Shown: positions 17,781 to 24,458 of the stretch, piece by piece
Position numbering within the stretch: the first letter of the stretch is position 1
Layout: every line of letters begins with the position of its first letter
Origin: Streptomyces sp. NBC_00370
GTDB lineage: Bacteria; Actinomycetota; Actinomycetes; Streptomycetales; Streptomycetaceae
DNA: 64,000 nt
Assembly (NCBI RefSeq): GCF_036084755.1
Contig: NZ_CP107968.1
Span: 1-64,000, forward strand
Direction: 5' to 3'
Notes under the pieces: generated by a model
Told to the model about the DNA's origin: nothing
Seen by the model: only the letters and a program-made list of their open reading frames with translations
The model's database searches: none
Position numbers and translations under genes: made by a program

Positions 17781-18442
17781 AGGAGTGACCTCAAAGGTAC
17801 TGAGAACAGAGCGAGAGACCTCTGCCTCGGGCAGACGTGGAAAAGGGGGTACGACGAAGCCGACCACCTCAGCAACGCTTCCAAGCGCCAGCCGGTGGCC
17901 GTCAGATCCGGGTCTCACCCGGAGATGTCGTCGTCACCCACCACGTCTATGACTCCTCACGATACGTTCTCCGTCGCCCCCCAGCTTAGCAAGGCTTTCT
18001 CACCTCAATACGGCCTAACCTGTCGGTGCACGCCTCCACCTGTGGGCACAGCCAGGACCTTAACGTCCCGCGCTGGAAATACCCGGGCGCCGGGGCAGCA
18101 CGATGAACCCCGGGGTGTTCTTCGGACGAACCCCGCCCCCGGCTGGAGCGGCGACAAGAAGCTCTACAGCGACCACTACCGGCCCGAATTCCCCGACAGC
18201 CCCCGCTACACCGAGGAACCGAAGGCGGAGATCGCGCGATTTTGGGAGCGGCTGATCGAGCTGTCCGTGACGGTGAGGGGCATAGCTGACCTCCACGTCA
18301 GGCCCCGAGACTCATCAGGCTATGGCGCCACCGCCGGCACGGCGAGAGCGGCAGGCGGTGGCCGGAAATATCCAGTGCGCGCGGTGCTGCAGCGAACCCG
18401 GGCCCCTCAGTTCCCTCAGGTGACTATTCGGTGCGGAGCGTC
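17781..18442. other. Intergenic region with a possible coding relic
   Basis: On the plus strand at 18140-18290 one frame reads GWSGDKKLYSDHYRPEFPDS then a helical EPKAEIARFWERLIEL. That looks protein-like but has no start, lies inside a long shadow frame and runs out quickly. Possibly the end of a lost gene. Otherwise nothing is recognised; the ABC-F pair's promoter must lie in 17790-18050. Confidence 0.3.
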
Positions 18443-18583
18443 CTACTGGGCGCAGCCGCCCACGCAGAGGGTGGTGAACTGGGTGGTACCGGTGGACTCT
18501 GCAGCGGAAGCGCCGGGCATGAACCCAACCGTGAGCGCGGCGGCAGCCAGCAGGCCAGCGGACACACGAACGATAGTACGCAT
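18443..18583 (-). CDS. Tiny secreted peptide with a C-terminal CVGGC
   Basis: 46 residues from ATG 18583; GGGGGA lies seven bases upstream, and the ATG six bases earlier is too close to it. MRTIVRVSAG plus a hydrophobic Leu/Ala core and GASA|A form a textbook Sec signal peptide with cleavage near residue 27-28. The predicted mature part is ESTGTTQFTTLCVGGCAQ, 18 residues with two Cys three residues apart, suited to one disulfide. No modification enzyme lies beside it. It could be a secreted signal or antimicrobial peptide; no family recognised. Confidence 0.5.
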   Translation of the reverse strand: MRTIVRVSAGLLAAAALTVGFMPGASAAESTGTTQFTTLCVGGCAQ

Positions 18584-18689
18584 GAGCATTTCCCCCGGGT
18601 GATGAGATCGGACAACTCGGTCAGCACAGCTCTCAACGACTCTAGGTACAAACCAGCCCGCGAGAAACGGAGTTGAGGAACACGGCGTG

Positions 18690-18960
18690 TACTCCCCCCG
18701 GCACCTCGTTCCATGGCGCCGCCCTTCCAGAAGCTCCGCGCCGTGCACCGCCGGTGCGCACGGCGATGCGGTGGTGCGCGCATCAGGAGGGGCGGCGCGC
18801 GCACCCCGGTGCGGTGACTGCGCACCTGGGTGCGCATCCCGGGTCAGACACCGAAGTCTCGAATGCGCACGTTCTGCCCGGGTCATCCCTGCCGGTGCGC
18901 ACGGTCGTCGGTGCGCACCGGCACCCCCTACCTGCGCACTCCTGGTGCGGACCCTTGGCC
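18690..18960. repeat. Cluster of GTGCGCA/TGCGCAC short repeats
   Basis: GTGCGCAC, TGCGCAC and GTGCGCG-type units recur more than ten times at irregular spacing. A similar cluster lies at 20035-20320. On the minus strand a frame beginning near 19090 (VDALPESLARLAAFAKEADARR) enters this stretch and loses coherence, so it may be an expanded or degraded coding sequence. No CRISPR-like regularity. Confidence 0.45.
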
Positions 18961-19161
18961 GGGGCTGGGCTGGCGTTGCTGGGGATCCGTCGGTGCGCCG
19001 GGTGGGCTCTGCTGCCCGCGCGCCGCGACGCGCGTCGGCTTCCTTCGCGAAAGCGGCCAACCGGGCAAGGCTCTCCGGGAGCGCATCCACGTCGCGGGAT
19101 CCGTCGCCCTGTCCTCCCCCGCGCCACGTACCACGGCATCGTCCGAGGCTTCTGCGGCGCT

Positions 19162-19455
19162 CTACGCGGCGGGCGCATCCCTTTGCCCCGGCACCACATC
19201 TTGGCCCTGGCCGTGGTCGGACTCTTGGTCGGGGTGGTGACGGCTGTGGTCGGGCCCGTGGTCGGACTCATGGTCGGGGTGGTGACGGCTGTGGTCGGCC
19301 CCGTGGTCGGACTCATGGTCGGGATCGTCGACGGTGTCGGGCACGGTCACCGCTGCGCGGACCGTGCGGATCGCGTCCCGGACGGCGCGGCACGCGACCC
19401 GGGCCCGCTCGTACGCGGTCGACGCCCGCGGCGGCTTCCCGTCACTGCCGGCCAC
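19162..19455 (-). CDS. Hypothetical protein with His/Asp-rich 15-residue repeats
   Basis: 97 residues from GTG 19455 (VAGSDGKPPRASTAYERAR). Nearly every third codon position is G or C, supporting real coding on this strand. The first 45 residues are a basic helical segment. The middle consists of three tandem copies of a unit like PDHESDHGPDHSRHH (about residues 48-90), caused by a 45-bp DNA repeat. His/Asp spacing suggests possible metal binding, but this may be simple repeat expansion. No homologous family recognised. A diverged DNA relative of the repeat occurs at about 20580-20650. Confidence 0.4.
   Translation of the reverse strand: MAGSDGKPPRASTAYERARVACRAVRDAIRTVRAAVTVPDTVDDPDHESDHGADHSRHHPDHESDHGPDHSRHHPDQESDHGQGQDVVPGQRDAPAA
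19213..19344. repeat. 45-bp tandem repeat, three copies
   Basis: Units start at 19213, 19258 and 19303, each opening GTGGTCGGACTC. The first two differ at very few bases and the third diverges after about 21. The period is a multiple of three and in frame with the minus-strand gene. Confidence 0.8.
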
Positions 19456-19682
19456 CCAACACCGGGCGGGCCGGGCGAAGTCGGCGGTGTGACGGATCTG
19501 ATCCGGACCCGACGGCCGCCGTCGTCTCGGTCAGCGACCAGTCCCACGAAGTGCGGGCGTCGCTGGTCCCGACTCGCTACGCGCTCAGCCGGTCGAGTAT
19601 CCGGCACAGTACTGGCGCCGCTGCACGAGCGCCCCACCCTGGTCAGGCAGAGGAAGTGCGGCCGGGCCCGCAGATGACCAAC

Positions 19683-19985
19683 CGCCTCCGATTCGGAGGC
19701 TTCACGCTGGTCGCCGGGTACCCATGCGGCACGATGAGCGGCTTCGGCTACACGTCCTCTGCACACCCGAGTACTGGTAGGGCCCCGACCTACTGTTGGA
19801 CACCCCCGGTCCCGCTCGTGCCGACGGTGTCCGCCTCATGGGACTGTGCGAACTCGCCGTCAGGCCGTCCAGGCAGTCGCAGGACATCGGCTCACGCCTG
19901 GCCGCCGAACTGCTCGGGGCCATCCCGGACACGTGGCACTCGCTGCGCAGTCTCCGTAGCAGAGGCCCCACGAATGGCTCCCCGT
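19683..19985 (+). pseudogene. Decayed GNAT acetyltransferase
   Basis: Plus-strand fragments in different frames read GGFTLVAGYPCGTMSGFGY (near 19700), then LDTPGPARADGVRLMGLCEL and AVRPSRQSQDIGSRLAAELL (19795-19910). The second pair matches the GNAT core, where an ELAVRP-x-x-Q-x-x-GIG loop binds acetyl-CoA, with the Gly-Ile-Gly mutated to Asp-Ile-Gly. At least one frameshift separates the parts and the C-terminal half is lost. Confidence 0.5.
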
Positions 19986-20103
19986 CCGCTCCCGGGGCCC
20001 CGTGCCCTGCGCAGCCGGCACACCGGCCATACGGTGGTGCGCAGATTACAAGGTGCGGTGCACGCACCCTGATGCAACCGGATGCACACACCCGGTATGG
20101 GAG

Positions 20104-20316
20104 CTGCGCATCGATTGCGCATCCCAGGTCAGACGCCCGCATCCCGACTGCGCACAGGCCGCCGGAGTCACGCCAGCACGATGCGCACTGCCCGTCGGTG
20201 CGCACTGCCCGTCGGTGCGCACTGACAATCCCTCCCTGCGCATCGATTGCGCATCCCAGGTCAGCCGCCCATATCCCGACTGCGCACAGGCCGGAGTCAC
20301 GCCAGCACGATGCGCA
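20104..20316. repeat. Two direct copies of an ~82-bp repeat plus a 17-bp tandem
   Basis: Copy one is 20104-20187 and copy two 20236-20316; both open CTGCGCATCGATTGCGCATC and end CACGATGCGCA, differing by a 3-base indel and a few substitutions. Between them CTGCCCGTCGGTGCGCA occurs twice in tandem (about 20188-20221). Two unequal units give no CRISPR array. The stretch 20317-20923 shows only a diverged relative of the 45-bp repeat (20580-20650) and no convincing gene. Confidence 0.75.
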
Positions 20317-20923
20317 ACGGTCATCGATCGACGCGCAGTCTCTTCCCGCGAGACCCCCTGGCCGCCCATTGGCCGGGGCGGGCTGCCGGTACTGAGCGGT
20401 CGGTACGCAGAATGCGGCCTTGCCCACGTACGCAAAGACACGACACCCCCGCGCGCCTGCCTTCTCAGCCAGAACAGCCAGCCGGACCGAGCTCCGCCGT
20501 GAACCACACACATCCGCGATTCCGTCCTCCCGGCACCCTCGCTCCACGACACCGCCCAAGACATCATCCGCAGCACCTTGACCGGTCACCACTCCACGGT
20601 CGGGGCGGTGACGGCCATGGTCGGACTCGCGGTCGGGCCGCAATGGTCGGCCCCGGGCACCGCCGTCGCGACGCGGACAGTACACACCACGCCCCTGAGA
20701 ACGAAACCCCCGACCGACGAACGCAGCTACGCGAGGATCCCATCCCCATCCCACGCCCAGATGACCCGCCAGCCATCGCACCGGGGCCGGTTCAACCTCA
20801 CCCGCGCGGAGAGAACGCTCCGGCGTCCAGCAGCGAGTTCTCACTCACCGGTTCACCTCCGCCGGTCGAACGCTCCTGACCGAACCCGCAGGAGGCGCCG
20901 TCGAGCGAGCCGCGAAGAAGCAG

Positions 20924-21175
20924 ATGAAGGCCAGGAATCGGCGTGCCGATCCGAAGAACCCGGCGTCGCGCCCGGCGGCCGACACGAAGAGTGGGTCAGC
21001 GACTGCGTTCCGAGGGGTTGTGCGGCCCGACAGGTTCCGGTCATCCGCGGAGATGAATGAACCGTGCGGCAGACGACTGCGCTTGTGTGCCGCCCTCGTG
21101 GCGTGGGCATGGGGAGGCAAAACCCAACCCGGCTCGGCAACGGCCCGCCAGCAGCGGGGTGACTGGTGGGCATGA
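20924..21175 (+). CDS. Hypothetical small protein, possibly plasmid-borne type
   Basis: 83 residues. The C-terminal half (about residues 48-83) has a Cys/Arg/Leu-rich helix followed by VAWAWGG and ends RQQRGDWWA, a layout like small conserved Streptomyces plasmid proteins. Its TGA overlaps the ATG of the next small gene (ATGA at 21172-21175), an arrangement that argues for real coding. The N-terminal half is low in information and could be misread, so the start is uncertain. Function unknown. Confidence 0.3.
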   Translation: MKARNRRADPKNPASRPAADTKSGSATAFRGVVRPDRFRSSAEMNEPCGRRLRLCAALVAWAWGGKTQPGSATARQQRGDWWA

Positions 21176-21318
21176 TGCCGCGCGTGGAATGCCCGTTCTG
21201 TCACCGGCTCATCGCCGCGGGTCCGGTTGCCGGACGGCTGGGCATGGGGCGGGTTTTTCGACATGACGAGCCAGGGATGCGCCGGGAGCACCCCGGCTCT
21301 TTGGTGTCCTGCCCCTGA
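21172..21318 (+). CDS. Small putative zinc-binding protein, probably frameshifted
   Basis: 48 residues starting MMPRVECPFCHRLIAAG, coupled by ATGA to the gene before it. CPFCH and a distal Cys suggest a small zinc site. After the TGA at 21316, another frame continues with a convincing tail, RQIGLFGEDQEHGDQDDPFLF, ending at a TAG near 21414. The native protein was therefore probably about 75-80 residues and this copy carries a frameshift near 21316-21345. Function unknown. Confidence 0.4.
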   Translation: MMPRVECPFCHRLIAAGPVAGRLGMGRVFRHDEPGMRREHPGSLVSCP

Positions 21319-21545
21319 TCGTTGGACCTCGTGCCGCTGCACGCGCCCGGCAGATCGGCCTGTTCGGCGAGGACCAGGAGCACGGGGACCAAGACGACCC
21401 GTTCCTCTTCTAGTCCAGCCCGTCAGCAGGATTGACCGGGGCGGCGTGCCTCGGCTTCCTTCGAGAGCGGCCAACCGGGCAAGGCCGACCAACAACACGC
21501 TCTCCCTGCAACCGGCCTGGCCAGTAGGTGAGCCCGGCTGGGAGA
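21319..21545. other. Intergenic; contains a short duplicate of 19.03-kb sequence
   Basis: Besides the displaced tail of the zinc-site protein, bases 21451-21486 (CTCGGCTTCCTTCGAGAGCG onward) nearly repeat 19032-19070. Together with the other duplicated pieces this suggests two decayed copies of one module. Confidence 0.4.
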
Positions 21546-21923
21546 TCAGGTGGGCCTAGGCCAGTCGCGCAGCAGGGCGGCGATCCTCGCTGCGGTGCAG
21601 GCGGGGTCTCGCAGCAGGTCGCGCAGGGCGATGGCGTCCTCCTTAGCGGGCTTGACGGGGATCCCGGCAGCCTCCAGATACATCACGCCCGTTGCAGCGG
21701 CCACGGCCAAGTTGGAGCGCTCCAGCCACCGGCAGCGGCCGAGGATGTGAATCAGGGCGGCAGCGCAGGCGTAGGGGCCGCCGTAAATGGGCTGATCCAG
21801 CAACTCGGCCCGGTGAGCGGCGACGGCAGCCACCGGAACCCCATAGTCGTCGGGGGCGGGATCAGCCGCCCCCGCGATCTCCGCGACCTGCAAGATCCAG
21901 GGAACATCAATGTGCAGGTCCAT
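21546..21923 (-). CDS. Fic/Doc-family toxin of a toxin-antitoxin pair
   Basis: 125 residues (MDLHIDVPWILQVAEIAG). The layout matches the short actinobacterial Fic/Doc-like toxins: an early Asp/Trp helix, YGVPVAAVAAHRAELLDQPIYGG, AAALIHILGRCRWLERSNLA, then AAATGVMYLEAAGIPV. The classical Fic motif HPFxxGNGR is reduced to LERSNLAVAAA, as in this divergent branch, so AMP- or phosphotransfer activity is uncertain. It begins one base inside the antitoxin stop (TGATG), showing translational coupling with the antitoxin first. Confidence 0.7.
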   Translation of the reverse strand: MDLHIDVPWILQVAEIAGAADPAPDDYGVPVAAVAAHRAELLDQPIYGGPYACAAALIHILGRCRWLERSNLAVAAATGVMYLEAAGIPVKPAKEDAIALRDLLRDPACTAARIAALLRDWPRPT

Positions 21924-22162
21924 CAGGCGGCGTGCGCTCCGGGGGGGCGGCAGTCAACGTCTTCGGCTTCGTCGAAGACGTTCTGGTGCTCGGCGAGGAA
22001 CCGCTCTGCGGCGGCCAAGCCCCGCTGCCGTAGCCCTTCGCTGTCTTCGTGCACGAGGACAGCGATGTATTCGCCGAGGCTCAGGCCGCGGTCCCTGGCC
22101 CGGGCCTCCGCCAGTTGCTTGATCTCGCTGTCGACGCGCGCGCCTAGCTGTGTCTTCGCCAT
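21923..22162 (-). CDS. Antitoxin partner of the Fic/Doc-like toxin
   Basis: 79 residues from ATG 22162 (MAKTQLGARVDSEIKQLAEA), preceded by ATGAGGGT. A longer upstream frame has no start signal. The N-terminal part has the ribbon-helix-helix pattern LGARVDSEIKQLAEARARDRGLSLGEYIAVLV expected of a DNA-binding antitoxin. The acidic C-terminal part (EAEDVDC) probably wraps the toxin. Upstream, GATAAC-AGGC-GTTACC forms an inverted repeat suited to autoregulation. Confidence 0.7.
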   Translation of the reverse strand: MAKTQLGARVDSEIKQLAEARARDRGLSLGEYIAVLVHEDSEGLRQRGLAAAERFLAEHQNVFDEAEDVDCRPPGAHAA

Positions 22163-22170
22163 ACCCTCAT

Positions 22171-22186
22171 GATAACAGGCGTTACC
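22171..22186 (-). promoter_or_regulatory. Operator-like inverted repeat of the TA operon
   Basis: GATAAC (22171-22176), 4-base spacer, GTTACC (22181-22186), one mismatch between arms, nine bases upstream of the antitoxin start. A ribbon-helix-helix antitoxin could bind here to repress its own operon. Confidence 0.4.
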
Positions 22187-22341
22187 AGGCGTGGGGCCGG
22201 GAAGCGACGCGGGCGGCGCGCGGACTGAATGAGCAGCCCCCGTTCGGCGGTGCCGGCCGTCCGCCCCGCCGCTGAGCAAGGACGGCAACCACGACTCTGC
22301 GACCCGCGTCATGCGGGAGCAGCCGTTCACCCTGACGCAGG

Positions 22342-22737
22342 TTGGCGCCATCGAGGGTCCGTCCCTGCGAGCGCGGGGAGCAGCGCGATGCGCGGAGGGC
22401 GTTCGGCCCCACCAACGCCTTCCTGCACGCCGTCTCGGCGGAAATGCTCGACGGCAACGCCGTGGAGGCGCTGCGCGTAGCGGACAAGGTCGAGACCGCT
22501 CGGCTTCCGTCGAGGGAGCGGCAGTTCACGTTCGCGTTGTCGGTTGCCCAGTGTTACAGCCTGCGCCGTGAGGACGCGGCGGTGCTGATCCACCTCCTGG
22601 AACTCGAGGAGTTCGCGCCGGAGGACCTTCAGCGCAGTCCGCTCGCCCGCACGCTGGTCGTGTCCTTGGTGGAACGAGGACGCCCCACCTACCGGCGTCA
22701 GGCAACCGAGCTGGCCGAACGGCTCCATCTTCTGTGA
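22342..22737 (+). pseudogene. C-terminal fragment of an XRE/TPR-type regulator
   Basis: From about 22390 the translation FGPTNAFLHAVSAEMLDGNA, EALRVADKVETARLPSRERQ, CYSLRREDAAVLIHLLELEE and PTYRRQATELAERLHLL matches the C-terminal helical-repeat end of the common Streptomyces XRE-family regulators with a TPR-like tail. The helix-turn-helix half is absent and the sequence upstream is unrelated, so this is a 5'-truncated relic. The next gene, at 22876, is of a type often found beside such regulators. Confidence 0.5.
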
Positions 22738-22875
22738 CCCCGGCTGGTTCAACCAGCCTGGCGGCCCTCACACCGATACCCGTACTGGGGGACCACCCGG
22801 TCTCTCAGTCCGGGTCCTGACCTCTGTGCAGCCGTACTGTCCTCGCATCTACCCGGCACACGGAAGAGGCGGACC

Positions 22876-23259
22876 ATGGACAGGCCCCACCACGCGCCGG
22901 CCGGCCACACCCGAATCGCAGCCGCCGGCCTCGAATGGGACGCGGTCAAAATCCCACGATTCGTCGGCCTGCAGGTCCTGCACGCCCTGCCGAAACCCGG
23001 CGCCGTCATGGTCGAGCCCACCGACCGGGCCCTGTACTTCCTTGTCCCCCCAGGCAGCACCGCACACTGGACCTGCCCGCAGTCCTCACCACTCAGCGAG
23101 AGCACCTTCGTCATCCTCCCCCCGCACAGCAAACAGTCCCCGCCCGGACCGTACTGGCTCATCACCCCCAACTCCGGCCACCTGCACACCGACACCCGCG
23201 TACTGGCCGCCGCGCTCATGAACGCAGTCAACGACCACGCCGACCGTCCCCCTACCTGA
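22876..23259 (+). CDS. Conserved hypothetical protein, usual neighbour of XRE regulators
   Basis: 127 residues, ATG 22876 after GAAGAGGCGG. The centre reads WDAVKIPRFVGLQVLHALPK, then EPTDRALYFLVPPGSTAHW and FVILPPHSKQSPPGPYWLI, a pattern seen in many short Streptomyces proteins encoded next to XRE/TPR regulators. No catalytic motif, signal peptide or membrane segment. Its partner regulator is here reduced to the fragment at 22342-22737. Function unknown; soluble cytoplasmic. Confidence 0.6.
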   Translation: MDRPHHAPAGHTRIAAAGLEWDAVKIPRFVGLQVLHALPKPGAVMVEPTDRALYFLVPPGSTAHWTCPQSSPLSESTFVILPPHSKQSPPGPYWLITPNSGHLHTDTRVLAAALMNAVNDHADRPPT

Positions 23260-23339
23260 ACAGCCGGACCCGGCCATCTCGTGCGTTTCGCGAACGCGGT
23301 TCTCACCTTGCTCGACCTCATGGGAGAGGCGGCGGAGGC

Positions 23340-23564
23340 ATGAGGCGCCCCTACTCCACGAACGTCGGGCCGCACTCGTCGCCCCGATGCCCTGCCGCCT
23401 GGTGCCGGCAGGCGACGGCTCCGCACCTCGACGGGGAGCCGAAGCGCACCAGCGCCGGACGGCAGCGCCTGCAGGAGCGTGTTCGAGCCGCCGTCACTGC
23501 GCTGAGGCGACGGCGGGCGCCCGCCGCCATACACCGCAGAACCGACCTCGACGAGGGCGCTTAG
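23340..23564 (+). CDS. Small basic hypothetical protein upstream of the precursors
   Basis: 74 residues from ATG 23340 (MRRPYSTNVGPHSSPRC) to TAG 23564. Its ATG overlaps the TGA of a 20-codon frame starting at GTG 23281, so translation may be coupled. Third positions are about 85 percent G or C. The second half, RTSAGRQRLQERVRAAVTAL followed by RRRRA, is a basic helix; CPAAWC lies before it. It sits 177 bases before the first lanthipeptide precursor, and any role there is unproven. Not recognised. Confidence 0.4.
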   Translation: MRRPYSTNVGPHSSPRCPAAWCRQATAPHLDGEPKRTSAGRQRLQERVRAAVTALRRRRAPAAIHRRTDLDEGA

Positions 23565-23741
23565 GAGGCCGGTCGACCGAGGTCCCGGCACCACGAGCCG
23601 TACAACGCCCAGCCTGTCTAACCGGACTGGGGAATCGTAGAGAACGAGCTGAGAGGGGTGGCTGCCTATGGTCCGCCCCGGAATGTCTCGGCCGCCAGCA
23701 ACACCAAGCAGGTAACACCTCAGCCATCTGGAGGTACGGCC

Positions 23742-23921
23742 GTGACTCCCAGGGTGACCGAACAGCTCGCGAGCACCACCGTAGCCAAGGCCCGGCAGGA
23801 CCCGTTCGACCTCGACATCACCATCATCGAGTCCGGCGGGATGCTCGTAACGAGCATCGCGTCCGATGGCGGCTGCGGGTCTACGTGCGGCGGCAACACC
23901 TGCATATCCAACGGCTCCTGA
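23742..23921 (+). CDS. FxLD-type lanthipeptide precursor 1
   Basis: 59 residues from GTG 23742, set by GGAGG at 23730-23734. Leader: MTPRVTEQLASTTVAKARQD, then the family motif FDLDITIIES at residues 22-31. The predicted core region ends SIASDGGCGSTCGGNTCISNGS minus leader boundary, with three Cys and several Ser/Thr for thioether rings. An Asp-Gly pair (SDGGC) precedes the first Cys, as in the other two precursors. It is the most divergent of the three in core sequence. The peptide would be dehydrated by the LanB at 24459 and cyclised by the LanC at 27544. Confidence 0.85.
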   Translation: MTPRVTEQLASTTVAKARQDPFDLDITIIESGGMLVTSIASDGGCGSTCGGNTCISNGS

Positions 23922-24028
23922 CCACACCAGACCACCAGCACGGCGCCCATGCCGTGCCGGCGCCGCCCACGCGGCACGTACCCCGCGGCTCGACCGGAGC
24001 CGCGCACACCTATGGAGGAAGACAGCAG

Positions 24029-24160
24029 ATGGAAAACGACGAGTTCGACCTGGACATCAGCGTCCTGGAGTCCGGCGACGGACAGGCCACGCTGATCAAC
24101 CTCACCGACGACGGCTGCGGCAGCACCTGCTCCAGCCCGTGCGCCACCAACGTGGCCTGA
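24029..24160 (+). CDS. FxLD-type lanthipeptide precursor 2 (short leader)
   Basis: 43 residues from ATG 24029, with GGAGGAAG eight bases upstream. It has only four residues before FDLDISVLES, so it is the shortest leader of the three yet keeps the whole recognition motif. The C-terminal part is LTDDGCGSTCSSPCATNVA, with three Cys and Asp-Asp-Gly next to the first. From FDLD onward it is close to precursor 3, indicating recent duplication and divergence inside the ring region. Confidence 0.87.
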   Translation: MENDEFDLDISVLESGDGQATLINLTDDGCGSTCSSPCATNVA

Positions 24161-24196
24161 ACATCTTCCCCCCAACACGAGTAGGGAGAGATCCGC

Positions 24197-24376
24197 ATGA
24201 GCGCTAACACCATCAAGAGCCAGATGCAGCCCCCGAACGCCATGGCGGACGGTGACGCATTCGACCTGGACATCAGCGTCCTGGAGTCCGGCGACGGGTC
24301 CGCCACGGTGATCAACCTGACGGACGACGGCTGCAAGCCGAGCTGCCAGGGGTCCTGCGCCACCAACGTGGCCTGA
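24197..24376 (+). CDS. FxLD-type lanthipeptide precursor 3
   Basis: 59 residues from ATG 24197 after AGGGAGAG. MSANTIKSQMQPPNAMADGD, then FDLDISVLES, then a tail ending LTDDGCKPSCQGSCATNVA. It differs from precursor 2 mainly at the ring positions: GST to KPS, and SSP to QGS. That pattern fits selection for product variety on a shared scaffold. Dehydratable residues in the core are two Ser and one or two Thr against three Cys. A hairpin 18 bases past the stop separates the precursors from the biosynthetic genes. Confidence 0.87.
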   Translation: MSANTIKSQMQPPNAMADGDAFDLDISVLESGDGSATVINLTDDGCKPSCQGSCATNVA

Positions 24377-24394
24377 CCCCGGCGCGCCGATCTG

Positions 24395-24427
24395 CCAGCC
24401 CGCGCGGCCTTCCGCCGCGCGGGCTGG
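24395..24427 (+). terminator. Hairpin between precursor genes and lanB
   Basis: Perfect 13-bp arms, CCAGCCCGCGCGG (24395-24407) and its complement (24415-24427), with a 7-base loop and no following T-run. Placed to end or attenuate most transcription after the precursors, so that peptide exceeds enzyme, as in many RiPP operons. Confidence 0.6.
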
Positions 24428-24458
24428 CCCCCAAACACGCCACAACCAGGGAGGGTGC

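Noticed and set aside
18060..18296. 78-residue minus-strand frame upstream of the ABC-F pair
   Set aside because: Low-information sequence; the opposite strand shows more protein-like character (SGDKKLYSDHYRPEF) but also lacks a start, so neither was called.
20104..20316. CRISPR-like repeats
   Set aside because: Only two long copies plus a 17-bp tandem, unequal in length, no regular spacers and no cas genes.
19702..20844. 380-residue minus-strand frame with repeated CASCWRDSG-like units
   Set aside because: The Cys/Trp repeats arise from the DNA direct repeats; no start signal, and the plus strand at its 3' end encodes the acetyltransferase relic.
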